IMG/VR virus record: IMGVR_UViG_3300029319_006992
Span: 1 to 39,146 of that record
Length of the DNA: 39,146 bases
DNA from: a virus
Direction: 5' to 3' (one strand)
A program made the translations under genes and the position numbers. Under the pieces are notes generated by a model. It ran no database searches, had not been told where the DNA came from, and saw nothing but the letters and a program-made list of their open reading frames with translations. The stretch's first letter is position 1; each line of letters opens with the position of its first letter. Shown here in pieces: positions 14,237 to 22,370 of the stretch.

Positions 14237-14264
14237 ATACTACCACAGCATGTTTAGAAGTCAA
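14237..14264 (-). promoter_or_regulatory. sigma70-type promoter of the 206-aa gene
   Basis: Minus strand: TTGACT, 16 bases ending TGG, TAGTAT, then GAATTGTAAGGAGAGAGAA and the ATG. Spacing and most bases from -10 to the start codon repeat the promoter at 4616-4643. The -35 is one base from consensus. Confidence 0.65.
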
Positions 14265-14276
14265 GGAAATTATAAA

Positions 14277-14684
14277 TTAAACTTTATATTTTTTTATCCA
14301 CTCGTAACGTGGGCGGGTTGCGAGGTAGTCAACATCTAGTTCATTATTATAGGCTTCTTGTTCTGCTCGGATACGATGATAGGCTTTGTTAGCAGCAGAG
14401 TGATACTCCCACCCACGGGTATTTTTCTGACCTTTCCAGTCATTGCGGTACTTCCAGCAACCGACCAGATAATCCCAAACATATAATAATATCATCCCAA
14501 TCACACCAGTCTCAAGTGTTTGCTGGAAGTGGATAGTTTCGTGTCGCTTGGTTACCTCATCCATTTTGCCTCGGCTGAACACCAAAAAGAAAATAGTAAT
14601 CGCACCAATGTTCAATGGTGCAAAGTAAGATAATATAACAGGCACCTTGCTGTTCTCTATAAAAAATGGTTTCCAGTTTTTCAT
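14277..14684 (-). CDS. membrane protein with HExxH zinc-metalloprotease motif, 135 aa
   Basis: Start at the ATG at 14684 (ATGA overlap with the upstream mini-gene). Two hydrophobic segments, VILSYFAPLNIGAITIFFLV (about 15-35) and TGVIGMILLYVWDYLVGCW (about 60-78), flank KRHETIHFQQTLE, which carries H-E-T-I-H. A downstream acidic helix (IRAEQEAYNNE) could supply the third zinc ligand, as in gluzincins. Whether it is an active protease is unproven. The basic C-terminus ends EWIKKYKV. Confidence 0.55.
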   Translation of the reverse strand: MKNWKPFFIENSKVPVILSYFAPLNIGAITIFFLVFSRGKMDEVTKRHETIHFQQTLETGVIGMILLYVWDYLVGCWKYRNDWKGQKNTRGWEYHSAANKAYHRIRAEQEAYNNELDVDYLATRPRYEWIKKYKV

Positions 14685-14812
14685 TCGCCCCAGTCCTCCC
14701 ACTGCCAACTGTTCTTAATAAGATTCTTTCTTTTTATTTCGCACTCTTTGAGTTTTTTGCGATAATAAAACGTTGGTAGGGTAAATAGGGCGGCAAAGAG
14801 CAAATAGCTCAT
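14681..14812 (-). CDS. small membrane protein, 43 aa
   Basis: Begins MSYLLFAALFTLPTFYYRKK: one short hydrophobic N-terminal helix, then a basic helix (LKECEIKRKNLIKN) and an aromatic tail SWQWEDWGE. Both ends are ATGA overlaps. It forms a three-gene membrane cluster with the coiled-coil and HExxH genes. Function unknown. Confidence 0.55.
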   Translation of the reverse strand: MSYLLFAALFTLPTFYYRKKLKECEIKRKNLIKNSWQWEDWGE

Positions 14813-15270
14813 TGCATCATTAAATCCATGAAGTGCTTGACCCACATACCACCAGCGGCAGTAGCGATGAGCCAGATCACTTTTTGAGCGCCCGCTTTCC
14901 AGTCTTGAAGTTTGGCAAACTCTATTTGCATTTTTTCAAATTGCTCTAGCTCTCTGTCTGCCTGCTTCTTCCATACAGCCAACTCTTTAGAGAATTCTAG
15001 TGCTGGCTTAGATTCATTTATAAATTCCTGGCGGCGGTCACTTTCAACTTCAAGTTGTTTCACACGACTGTAAAGACCAGAGTCTGGTTCATAAAGACTT
15101 TTCTTAATGCCTTTTACGGCATCTAAAACCTCGCCCTGAACCTCCTTAATATGGCCAACTTCGCCCAACAACTTGTCAAACCCACCATTCATTGCAGGCG
15201 AATTGACTACTTTGTTCTCAACCTTTTCTAGCTTTTCCAGCATTAGCTTTAATAATTGATCTTGACTCAT
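14809..15270 (-). CDS. coiled-coil protein with C-terminal membrane anchor, 153 aa
   Basis: Long helices with heptad character (QLLKLMLEKLEKVENKVV, then YSRVKQLEVESDRRQEFI and REMQ-like EQFEKMQIEFAKLQDWKAG) are followed by a C-terminal hydrophobic segment (VIWLIATAAGGMWVKHFM). The layout is that of a tail-anchored membrane protein with a cytoplasmic coiled coil. A start three codons upstream (15279) is also possible. It lies just after the GroEL terminator and begins a three-gene membrane cluster. Confidence 0.6.
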   Translation of the reverse strand: MSQDQLLKLMLEKLEKVENKVVNSPAMNGGFDKLLGEVGHIKEVQGEVLDAVKGIKKSLYEPDSGLYSRVKQLEVESDRRQEFINESKPALEFSKELAVWKKQADRELEQFEKMQIEFAKLQDWKAGAQKVIWLIATAAGGMWVKHFMDLMMQ

Positions 15271-15289
15271 TTGGAACATACCTCTGGGT

Positions 15290-15319
15290 AAAATAAAAGC
15301 CCAGACTAATGCTGGGCTT
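15290..15319 (-). terminator. Rho-independent terminator after groEL
   Basis: On the minus strand AAGCCCAG, a 7-base loop, CTGGGCTT and then TTATTTTAC: an 8-bp perfect stem with a T-rich tail, placed 32 bases after the chaperonin stop. Confidence 0.8.
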
Positions 15320-15350
15320 CCTTATTTATAGAACTATCAGTAACTAGTTT

Positions 15351-16946
15351 TCAGATTGCCTTTTGATCCTCTTGCTTCCGTAAAACTGAGCAGTTTGTTG
15401 TGATTAATATTCCTGCTGCTGACGAAGCATTTGTAACTGCTGACTTTGTTACTTTGACGGGATCGATGACACCTGCCTCAATCAAGTCCTCGAATCTGCC
15501 CGTCCTCACGTTAAACCCAACTAGATTGGTGTCTTCACCTGTAGGGATGGAGTTTATTACCACATCGCTAGAGATCCCAGCGTTGTCGAGAATCTGCCGC
15601 AGCGGAGAGTAGCAAGCTGACACTAATGTTTGATAGCCTAGAAGCTCGCCTCTAGTTTCAAAGTTTCGCTCTGGTAGTGCCATAGCTGCACGAATCAGAC
15701 TAATACCACCGCCAGGGACCACGCCTTCTTCCTGTGCGCTTCGCACTGCCTCAAGTGCATCTTCAAACCTATGCTTCTTCTCCTCTACCTCAACTTCGGT
15801 TGCTCCACCAACTTGCAATACTGACACGCCTGATGCTAATCGAGTGATGCGCTCTTGAATCTTTGTCGCCTCGTGCATATCTTCTGTGGTCTCAACTTCT
15901 TTCTTTAGTGTCTCCACCAAAGTGTCAAGCTCTTCAAAGTCTGTATTGCCGCCAACAAAAGTTGTTCTGTTCTTGAGGATCTCTACGCTCTTGCAGGCCC
16001 CCAAGTGTTCTAATTTAATATCCCCCAGTCGAATACCACTGTCCCTGCTGATAAACGTAGCACCAGTAGTAACCGCAATGTCGGACAAAATAGCCCGTCG
16101 TTCTTCACCGTACTCGGGCGCTTTGATCGCAGCGATCTTCATACCATTACGCATACGATTGATAATCAGAGATGCTAACAGTTGACCTGTGACCTCTTCT
16201 GCCGCAATGATGCAAGGTCGTCCATCACGAGCGATGACCTCAAGAACTGGTAGCATCTCCTCTAATGAATCTAGCTCATGGTCTGTAACCAAAACTAAAG
16301 CATTATTATATTCTACTGCGTTACGTCTGTGGTCTGTCACAAACTTAGGTGAGACATACCCTGCTGATACTTTGAAGCCTTCAATAACATCCAGCTTCGT
16401 TTCCAGTGACCTGCTCTCTTCAATCTTGACTGCGCCGTCTTTACCAGCAGCTACAACTGCTGATGCAACCAACTGTCCAATCGTTGTGTCACCGTTGGCT
16501 GACACAGTTGCTACGTGCTCAATATCTTCTTCAGATGAAATAGGGCTAGACATCTCATCAAGCTGACCTAAAATATCTTCGGTAGCTAAGTCGATGCCTC
16601 GCTTCATCTCTACGCCCGATACGCCAACCGCTAATTGCTTCTGAGCTTCTCGTAGGAGATCACGAGCAATCACAACTGTTGTAGTTGTCCCGTCGCCACT
16701 AGACTTCTCGGTCTCCATGCTAGCCTGTCGAACCACATCAATACCAGCTTGCTCGAAGTCATCTTCAACTTCCACAACTCGTGCCACGCTTACGCCGTCT
16801 TTGGTCACCACGGGCGGTGCACCCCGTTGGTACAGGATAACATTCTGCCCTGCTGGTCCGAGTGTTGAGCTAACAGCATTGGCTAACTTATCAACTCCTG
16901 CTAGTAATTTGTTTTGTGTTTCTGATCCAAATAATATATTTGTCAT
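15351..16946 (-). CDS. groEL: GroEL-like chaperonin, 531 aa
   Basis: A group I chaperonin subunit that folds proteins in an ATP-driven double ring. The nucleotide-binding segments are present: LGPAGQNVIL, VTKDGVSVA, SSGDGTTTTVV, and the hydrolytic Asp in HRFEDALEAVRSAQEEGVVPGGG. The apical domain (about 190-370) and both hinge regions are in order. Length is slightly short of the usual 548, and the C-terminus lacks Gly-Gly-Met repeats, ending NCSVLRKQEDQKAI. GroESL clients in phages are often capsid proteins. The only GroES-like gene lies 20 kb away (37198-37452). It follows Dam with a 4-base gap, and a terminator ends the unit. Confidence 0.95.
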   Translation of the reverse strand: MTNILFGSETQNKLLAGVDKLANAVSSTLGPAGQNVILYQRGAPPVVTKDGVSVARVVEVEDDFEQAGIDVVRQASMETEKSSGDGTTTTVVIARDLLREAQKQLAVGVSGVEMKRGIDLATEDILGQLDEMSSPISSEEDIEHVATVSANGDTTIGQLVASAVVAAGKDGAVKIEESRSLETKLDVIEGFKVSAGYVSPKFVTDHRRNAVEYNNALVLVTDHELDSLEEMLPVLEVIARDGRPCIIAAEEVTGQLLASLIINRMRNGMKIAAIKAPEYGEERRAILSDIAVTTGATFISRDSGIRLGDIKLEHLGACKSVEILKNRTTFVGGNTDFEELDTLVETLKKEVETTEDMHEATKIQERITRLASGVSVLQVGGATEVEVEEKKHRFEDALEAVRSAQEEGVVPGGGISLIRAAMALPERNFETRGELLGYQTLVSACYSPLRQILDNAGISSDVVINSIPTGEDTNLVGFNVRTGRFEDLIEAGVIDPVKVTKSAVTNASSAAGILITTNCSVLRKQEDQKAI

Positions 16947-16950
16947 TATA

Positions 16951-17904
16951 TTAATCTCCCTTTACATTCAAAATCAGTATCTCTCCTGCCTTGCCCATGT
17001 CTTTGGTCAGGCTCTTTAGCTCGCTAGCTAGCAAGGACTCCATCTTTTCTAGGGCTCCTTGAAAATCTTCTAATAGAGGGGCAGAAGACAAGGCGGCCAC
17101 GGAATCTCTTAGGTTCTTAATATCTGTGCGCTGCTTGACTTGCCCAACTGTGTATATGTTCTTCATACCCATGCTCCACTCAGGGTATTCAATCTTATAC
17201 CCCTCGCTTTCGTATAGGCTAATAATATCAGGATGCGGATTATAGGACATCACCCAATTGTTTCTCTGCCTCATAACCTCAAATAACTTCTGGTGGTCGA
17301 AGTCTTTGTGTGTGTTGCCCCGATCCCCATAGAGCGAGGAGTTCTCCAAAAGGTATGGCGGGTCTGCATACACGAACACGTCAGGATCATGCTTTGACAG
17401 ACTATCTTCAAAGTCAGCGCACTCTACAGTCAGCGTGGGAGCTTTGAAGTTTCTAAGACGGTCAATACTCGACGGGGTAAACCGCTTATGGTACGCTTCG
17501 TTAGAGCAGCCACCACTCAAAGTCGTGCCACTAAATGATGATCTGTTGATTCCATAGAACAGTGCAGCTAGTGCAAAAGCATTATCTTGAGTGACCTCTG
17601 TGTTACGCAGCGTATCTTGTGCCTGTGTCCAAATCTCTGTAAGGTCTGGGTTAGCATTTTTTAGCACGGTCACTTCCTCGGCTAGGCGCTCAGGATCTAG
17701 CAGCGTCATCTCCCAGAACTGTACCAACTGAGGGAATAAGTCGTATCCATGCACCCGTGTTTTGTGCTTTTGTGCATAGTGGATCTCAATCGCACCACCA
17801 CCAAAGAAAGGACTAACCATCTCAGTAAGGTCCTCTGGGAAGTATTTAATAATCTTTTTTAATGCTCTGGCTTTACCGCCTGGGTATCTGAGTAGTGTTC
17901 CCAC
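16951..17904 (-). CDS. dam: Dam-type (D12) N6-adenine DNA methyltransferase
   Basis: Methylates adenine N6 in DNA using S-adenosylmethionine. The N-terminal cofactor motif is RYPGGKARALKKII and FFGGGAIEIHYA; the catalytic D-P-P-Y is at residues 181-184 (DVFVYADPPYLLENSS). The G-T-T-L-S-G...N-E-A-Y-H-K-R-F block matches the Dam target-recognition region. The start is a GTG with AGGA upstream. At 317 residues it is slightly longer than E. coli Dam (278), with a helical C-terminal extension ending ILILNVKGD. GATC is the usual Dam site, but specificity cannot be read directly. Confidence 0.9.
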   Translation of the reverse strand: MGTLLRYPGGKARALKKIIKYFPEDLTEMVSPFFGGGAIEIHYAQKHKTRVHGYDLFPQLVQFWEMTLLDPERLAEEVTVLKNANPDLTEIWTQAQDTLRNTEVTQDNAFALAALFYGINRSSFSGTTLSGGCSNEAYHKRFTPSSIDRLRNFKAPTLTVECADFEDSLSKHDPDVFVYADPPYLLENSSLYGDRGNTHKDFDHQKLFEVMRQRNNWVMSYNPHPDIISLYESEGYKIEYPEWSMGMKNIYTVGQVKQRTDIKNLRDSVAALSSAPLLEDFQGALEKMESLLASELKSLTKDMGKAGEILILNVKGD

Positions 17905-17920
17905 TATTCCTCACTTTCTG

Positions 17921-19912
17921 CTATTTAATCGCTATCGTCATCTTGCCTTTGTTGCCAGTGGCATAATAGTTCTTGCCGCCGTCAACTCGGATCTCGCCAT
18001 CAAACTTAGCTGGGTAGATGATATCTAATGGTCCCGACTTTATGCCTGTATCGCCATCTGCCACATAAGCTCCCCTCTTTGCGTAGATCTGTACTAAAGG
18101 TAATCTATTATACATCGCCTTAGCAAAGTTTGTAAAGATCTTTTCTCCATTCTTATCTTCTGCGTTGTTGACAGTCCGCTGTGCTAGTTTTGCCATGCCA
18201 GCAATAATATGGAGCGCCTCGCTATAATCGGACTTGTCTGTGTTGGGATTGAAGAGTGCCTTGAACTTATCAAGTTTGGCTTTTATATTCTTGTCCGCTA
18301 CTGGTGCCATCTCTCTAGGCCATCTCTTAGCTTTTTCAGCCTTCATCAACTCTCTGATTTGGTTGTACTGATCACCCGTTAGGTTGTAGTCGCCTGCTAT
18401 CTCAACATGCATCCGTATAACTAAATCCCACCAACTATATCTTTTGTCAGCCATCATGTCCACAATACCTGGGTCTTCCATATTGCCAGTGTATAAGTTT
18501 ATCCCTGAAGGGTTGCCTGGTCCATACAATTCTATTAGCTGCTGCTTCTCTTCCTGCTCTATATCCGCCAACTCTGCATAGAGTTCTGCCACGCTTGGGT
18601 TGGCACCTTTCCCAGCCTTTGAGCTAACCATGATATCTTGCTTATCACCAAAGTGAACATAACTATCTTTTAGCTTTTCGTTCTTAGACATAGGCCATGA
18701 TACGCCGTCGTTCTCAGTCCAGTTATTAACACCTCGTGGCTTGAGTAAATTATCCAGGGCACTCTCTAGCACAGCGTCGTTACCCAAATATGTTTTGTTA
18801 CCTGTGGCTAAGAATATTGGACCTGTAACTTCGCTTAAGTATTTAAAAATTGATGGCAAGTACTGATCTCTATTTTCCTCTGACTCGAATTGTAGAACAG
18901 GCAAGGCTTGTCCCGCAACTGCTGCTTTGAGATAAGCAGGAAGACTCCTTGCCAAAGCAGTATCTATTTTACCTAACACAGCCTGGTCAAGTGAGCCTGG
19001 GACGGAGTTGAGAGCCATCTTCTGATCACGGCTGCCGCCCAATAAACTTGGACCTACTTCTTGAATCTCTTTCCCAGCCTGCGTGGTTTTAGAACCAAAA
19101 CCTGTCTGTTGTCGGAATTGTGTTTGCTGCCATGGTGGTCCTGGGCTTGTCTGCCCACTACCGTACTTCACAAAAGCGTATACCTCTTTTCCTAAAGTCT
19201 TTCCTTTGTCCATCTTCGCAAGGAGAATCTGGGCTGACTTGACTCTGGCGGGTAACTTGTCCTCTTGTCCCTCAGCGTTACTGTATAAAACAAGCTTACT
19301 GAGCTTGTTGTTAGCCAAGGCAGCCTTTAAATTGTTGGGGGCAGGGATTTTATTTTGTTTAGCTACAAGTTGATATACAGCTAGAGCAAGTTGTTCTTGA
19401 TTTGTTATTGTTTCTGGTTCGCCTATCTTAATAAATTGTTGCCCGATCGTCTCTATCGCTTGCCCTTCTTTATTAGCTAGCTTAAGACCAAGGGTGTCTG
19501 GGTGCATCACACCTCTGCCTTCCTGAATAATCTCATTGATGCACTGTTCTATAAGAAGCTCTAGGCTTGTCTCTATAGTTTTTTGTTGCGACTCTCTCAT
19601 GCTGTGCTGGATGTCCTTCACGCCTGCCATCAAGTTAGGGCACGTCTGTCGTAAGTCATCGATCACATCAGGACAATCACAATTGTCATGACCAAACTCA
19701 ACATACTCATCTATACTGTCTGCCTGCTCTGGCACAACGAACAGTCCCATCGTGAACACGCTGCGCTGCTTGTCGTTCATGCCATCGTAGTCTCTGTCGT
19801 AATTAAAGCCATTAACAGCCATACGTTTGTTTAGGGCTGATATCTTATTTTTATATTCTAGCGCAACTTGTGGATCAGACGCTAGTGTATGATAGGGGTT
19901 GTGCCCTGGCAT
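17921..19912 (-). CDS. unknown 663-aa protein coupled to a tagged protein
   Basis: The second-largest intact gene in the window, and unrecognised. The N-terminal part is helical with a Cys cluster (HDNCDCPDVIDDLRQTC, near 75-90). The middle is Gln/Gly/Pro-rich (SGQTSPGPPWQQTQF). The C-terminal 350 residues look globular, with WPMSKNEKLKDSYVHFG and SSKAGKGANPS, and a beta-rich end GEIRVDGGKNYYATGN. The segment K-D-S-Y-V-H-F-G...M-V-S-S-K-A-G-K-G is the kind of pattern found in phage-encoded restriction-like nucleases (D...S-x-K), but this is weak. It starts directly after the tagged gene at 19914 and precedes Dam. Confidence 0.75.
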   Translation of the reverse strand: MPGHNPYHTLASDPQVALEYKNKISALNKRMAVNGFNYDRDYDGMNDKQRSVFTMGLFVVPEQADSIDEYVEFGHDNCDCPDVIDDLRQTCPNLMAGVKDIQHSMRESQQKTIETSLELLIEQCINEIIQEGRGVMHPDTLGLKLANKEGQAIETIGQQFIKIGEPETITNQEQLALAVYQLVAKQNKIPAPNNLKAALANNKLSKLVLYSNAEGQEDKLPARVKSAQILLAKMDKGKTLGKEVYAFVKYGSGQTSPGPPWQQTQFRQQTGFGSKTTQAGKEIQEVGPSLLGGSRDQKMALNSVPGSLDQAVLGKIDTALARSLPAYLKAAVAGQALPVLQFESEENRDQYLPSIFKYLSEVTGPIFLATGNKTYLGNDAVLESALDNLLKPRGVNNWTENDGVSWPMSKNEKLKDSYVHFGDKQDIMVSSKAGKGANPSVAELYAELADIEQEEKQQLIELYGPGNPSGINLYTGNMEDPGIVDMMADKRYSWWDLVIRMHVEIAGDYNLTGDQYNQIRELMKAEKAKRWPREMAPVADKNIKAKLDKFKALFNPNTDKSDYSEALHIIAGMAKLAQRTVNNAEDKNGEKIFTNFAKAMYNRLPLVQIYAKRGAYVADGDTGIKSGPLDIIYPAKFDGEIRVDGGKNYYATGNKGKMTIAIK

Positions 19913-19913
19913 G

Positions 19914-20606
19914 TCATGCTCCGTTCAGGGCTGCTAAGATTTCCTGGCGAATCATTGCCTCAAGGTCTAGGCTTTCGTTCTTTTCCTCGTCCTCTTCTTC
20001 TGCGTCACCACCCGCTTTCTTGATGATGGCCTTCTGGAGGCTGTCGGGCAACTCGTCTTGGTCGCCTTTTAGTTTGGGATTGTCGTCATACTTTTTAGTT
20101 GACTTTTGCTTGCCCTCTTGCTTGCCACTGCGTAGGGCATCTAGATAGGCTTGGTCAGGCTTCACTACAGGGAGAGGCTCTTCACCTTTCGCAACAAGAA
20201 CTGCGTTATATGCTTTCATGTATTCTTCGTCGCCTTGTCCAATCTTCGATGGGGGGTTGCCCATTTCAGCATCGATCTTGCCATACTCGGAGAATCTCGC
20301 TTCCTCTATATTCTCTTGACGGTTGCCTGGTTGCATTGCTGGTCCGCCGATCATGTCTATCAATTTAGTCAGGTTTTCCTCAACCCTCTTAGCCAACATA
20401 TATGCGTCGGTGCCTACATCCTGAGCTAGCGGGGTATTGCTCTCACGGACCTTGCGGATCGCTTTAGCAGCCATGGACAAAGCCTCCATAGCATCCTTGT
20501 TGTCACCATAGCCAGCGCCGATGGGACGAGCGATCTCGTCGAGCTTAATCTGCTCTTCTCTAATAATTTGCTTCAACCTAGCTTTGCTAATTTGGAATGA
20601 ACTCAT
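19914..20606 (-). CDS. IIKEE-tagged protein, 230 aa
   Basis: Begins M-S-S-F-Q-I-S-K-A-R-L-K-Q-I-I-R-E-E-Q, the recurrent tag with a three-residue N-terminal extension. A helical domain follows (ALSMAAKAIRKVRESNTPLA, then MLAKRVEENLTKLIDMIGG), then a segment like that of the 4677-5210 protein (MGNPPSKIGQGDEEYMKAYN), a lysine/aspartate-rich linker and a helical C-terminus (LDLEAMIRQEILAALNGA). The last part resembles the C-terminal helix of the acidic protein at 22447 (LDLEVVDDEALTEAVL). A TATTTATA motif precedes it. Inferred head-associated protein. Confidence 0.75.
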   Translation of the reverse strand: MSSFQISKARLKQIIREEQIKLDEIARPIGAGYGDNKDAMEALSMAAKAIRKVRESNTPLAQDVGTDAYMLAKRVEENLTKLIDMIGGPAMQPGNRQENIEEARFSEYGKIDAEMGNPPSKIGQGDEEYMKAYNAVLVAKGEEPLPVVKPDQAYLDALRSGKQEGKQKSTKKYDDNPKLKGDQDELPDSLQKAIIKKAGGDAEEEDEEKNESLDLEAMIRQEILAALNGA

Positions 20607-20626
20607 GATAAAATACCCCTCAATGT

Positions 20627-20636
20627 TATAAATAGT
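20627..20636 (-). promoter_or_regulatory. ACTATTTATA motif, candidate late promoter
   Basis: Sense strand GAAAACTATTTATAACATTG, 21-30 bases before the tagged gene at 20606. Same core as at 5235 and 28883. It would drive the unit of tagged protein, 663-aa protein, Dam and GroEL that ends at the 15290 terminator. Confidence 0.42.
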
Positions 20637-20639
20637 TTT

Positions 20640-21254
20640 CTAACTGGCAAAATCCCGTTCCTCGAACAGAGTATATGTAAATGAATTGCCAAAGGCCTTT
20701 GCAGACTTATTACATATCTCCATGAAGAGATTATAGTCGTCAACCTTCTGGAACACTTGGCAGCCTGCTGACCACTTCTCTACCAGATAAGATTGCGTCC
20801 TTGGGTTGCTTCTGTGGATGTTGATTCCAAACAGACCCTCTTGTGTTTCTTCACAGCCATAGTCTAGGATATCATCTTTATTATTGTCCCGCCAAACCTT
20901 AACTGGTTTGCGCTGACAGAGTGCTTCATATTTACCCTGATGTTTGGCAATCTTCCAAGTCGAACGATACTGACCTGGCATAAGAATCGCTGTACCCTTT
21001 GGGCTTAGTGGGTTCTGAAGCCAGTGTCTCCCTGGGTCTGTGGTTGCTGACCAAACATGGTGCTTCCACTCGCCACCCTCTCTATAGACTGCACAAAGAT
21101 AATCATCAAACCGATTACTCTCTGGGTTGTCAACTCTTACGCCAAAAAGATTAACATTATAATCTTTACCGCCGTCAAAGAATCTGTAGCCTTTCTTTTC
21201 GTAGGCTGCCATCACTGCCTCTCTGTCAGCAATAAGTTCTTCTAAGCTTCTCAA
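20640..21254 (-). CDS. L,D-transpeptidase-like protein (TTG start), 205 aa
   Basis: The C-terminal part reads GLFGINIHRS, fourteen residues after the His, then SAGCQVF: the H-x14-S-x-G-C arrangement of YkuD/L,D-transpeptidase-type cysteine enzymes, which act on peptidoglycan peptides. In a phage a wall-cleaving role such as an endolysin is plausible. The TTG at 21254 is chosen because AAGGAGG lies eight bases upstream, inside the end of clpP; the ORF is open further but would overlap clpP by 86 bases. There is no signal peptide, so it would need a holin or act late. The family assignment rests on the motif alone. Confidence 0.52.
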   Translation of the reverse strand: MRSLEELIADREAVMAAYEKKGYRFFDGGKDYNVNLFGVRVDNPESNRFDDYLCAVYREGGEWKHHVWSATTDPGRHWLQNPLSPKGTAILMPGQYRSTWKIAKHQGKYEALCQRKPVKVWRDNNKDDILDYGCEETQEGLFGINIHRSNPRTQSYLVEKWSAGCQVFQKVDDYNLFMEICNKSAKAFGNSFTYTLFEERDFAS

Positions 21255-21267
21255 CTCTACCGCCTCC

Positions 21268-22017
21268 TTATTCTGGGACGTCCCAATAGGACTGGTCGAG
21301 GATTCTGTCTGCAATACCATATTCAATAGCCTGGTTAGCATTGATATAAACATTTGTCTTCCTCTCCATCATCTTCTTGATCATTCGCTTGTTCATGTTT
21401 GTTACGCTAGATAACGCCTGTATATATTGATCTTGTAACCATTTTGTCTCCTCGTATTCAGTTTCTAATTCATGCATCGCACCTGCATGACCTGCTCGAA
21501 GAGAGTGAATCATTACTCTGGTATTCTTACCAATGAAGCGGGAACCTTCAGCACCCGATGCCAGGAGAAGCACGCCTGCTGACATAACCTTACCTAAGCC
21601 AACAGTCTCAATAGGAGTAGCCGATCTCATTGATAACATCAGATCATGAATACCAAACATGTCGGCAGCATTACCACCAAAGGTAGAAATATAAAACTGC
21701 ATTGGCTTCACAGCCATGTACTGCTTTGTCTTCTCCTGATTCACCAACACCAAATTATTATTATGGTTGTGGTAAATCATAGCAGAGATAATGGCCGATG
21801 CAGACTCCTCGTTGAGATCCCCACAAAAGTTAATTGCCCGTGGGTTCCTCTTCTCCATCGGCACCTCCACTAGTGTCGGCACCACCTCTCTGATTTCATC
21901 TTCCGTGAGATCTTCAATAGAAATCACTTCCATTGATAAGGCATCATCCTCAATTAGGACGTCTACCTCTTCCTTCTTTTCACGACCCTTCTGAGTCGTC
22001 TTCTTCTTCCTCGGCAT
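21268..22017 (-). CDS. clpP: ClpP-like serine protease with altered triad
   Basis: ClpP/crotonase-fold protease subunit. Visible: the substrate-clamp loop YISTFGGNAADMFGIHDLM, nucleophile Ser in GLGKVMSAGVLLLASGAEGSRF (about residue 146 from this start) and the His in TRVMIHSLRAG (about 171). In the usual E-R-D-T position of the catalytic Asp this protein has E-R-K-T, so the triad is changed or another residue serves. It has an extra N-terminus of about 55 charged residues. The start at 22017 has AGGAG six bases upstream. It could mature phage proteins, pair with host ClpX/ClpA, or be a prohead protease of the ClpP-like kind. Confidence 0.85.
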   Translation of the reverse strand: MPRKKKTTQKGREKKEEVDVLIEDDALSMEVISIEDLTEDEIREVVPTLVEVPMEKRNPRAINFCGDLNEESASAIISAMIYHNHNNNLVLVNQEKTKQYMAVKPMQFYISTFGGNAADMFGIHDLMLSMRSATPIETVGLGKVMSAGVLLLASGAEGSRFIGKNTRVMIHSLRAGHAGAMHELETEYEETKWLQDQYIQALSSVTNMNKRMIKKMMERKTNVYINANQAIEYGIADRILDQSYWDVPE

Positions 22018-22360
22018 AATCATCTCCTGTTAGATTATTGTTTTGAAAACTGGGTCTGAACATCTTCGCATACAGGTCTCGATACAAAGACGCATCATCA
22101 CGGGTAAAGTATACCTGTTCTTCTCCAGTTTGTTCATCAATTTTAAAGTTAAATTGCAATTTATCATCTCTGTATTCAATAAGCGCCTGAACATAGCTAG
22201 AGAGATTGTCTACAGTTATGATACCATCGTCAACTTGCTGGTAGGCAAGTGACAAAACTCGGTTAGCAACAAACAACTTTTCTGCTGAGATGAGATTGTC
22301 ATCATCAGTTTTACTAATGAGCTTCAACAATTTTAGTATTTTCATCTTGCGGGAATCCAT
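21980..22360 (-). CDS. hypothetical protein, 126 aa
   Basis: Starts at the ATG at 22360 with GGGAG close upstream, just after the terminator of the acidic-protein gene. It is helical at the N-terminus (RKMKILKLLKLISKTDDDNL), then VANRVLSLAYQQVDDGIITV, a strand pair (LQFNFKIDEQTGEEQVYFTR) and an acidic tail. It overlaps clpP by 38 bases. No family recognised. Confidence 0.65.
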   Translation of the reverse strand: MDSRKMKILKLLKLISKTDDDNLISAEKLFVANRVLSLAYQQVDDGIITVDNLSSYVQALIEYRDDKLQFNFKIDEQTGEEQVYFTRDDASLYRDLYAKMFRPSFQNNNLTGDDYAEEEEDDSEGS

Positions 22361-22370
22361 TTTTCTCCCA

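Noticed and set aside
15323-15330. TATAAATA on the minus strand, identical to the T4 late promoter core
   Set aside because: Transcription from it would begin inside the groEL terminator hairpin, so it is unlikely to serve the following gene; treated as chance in AT-rich DNA.
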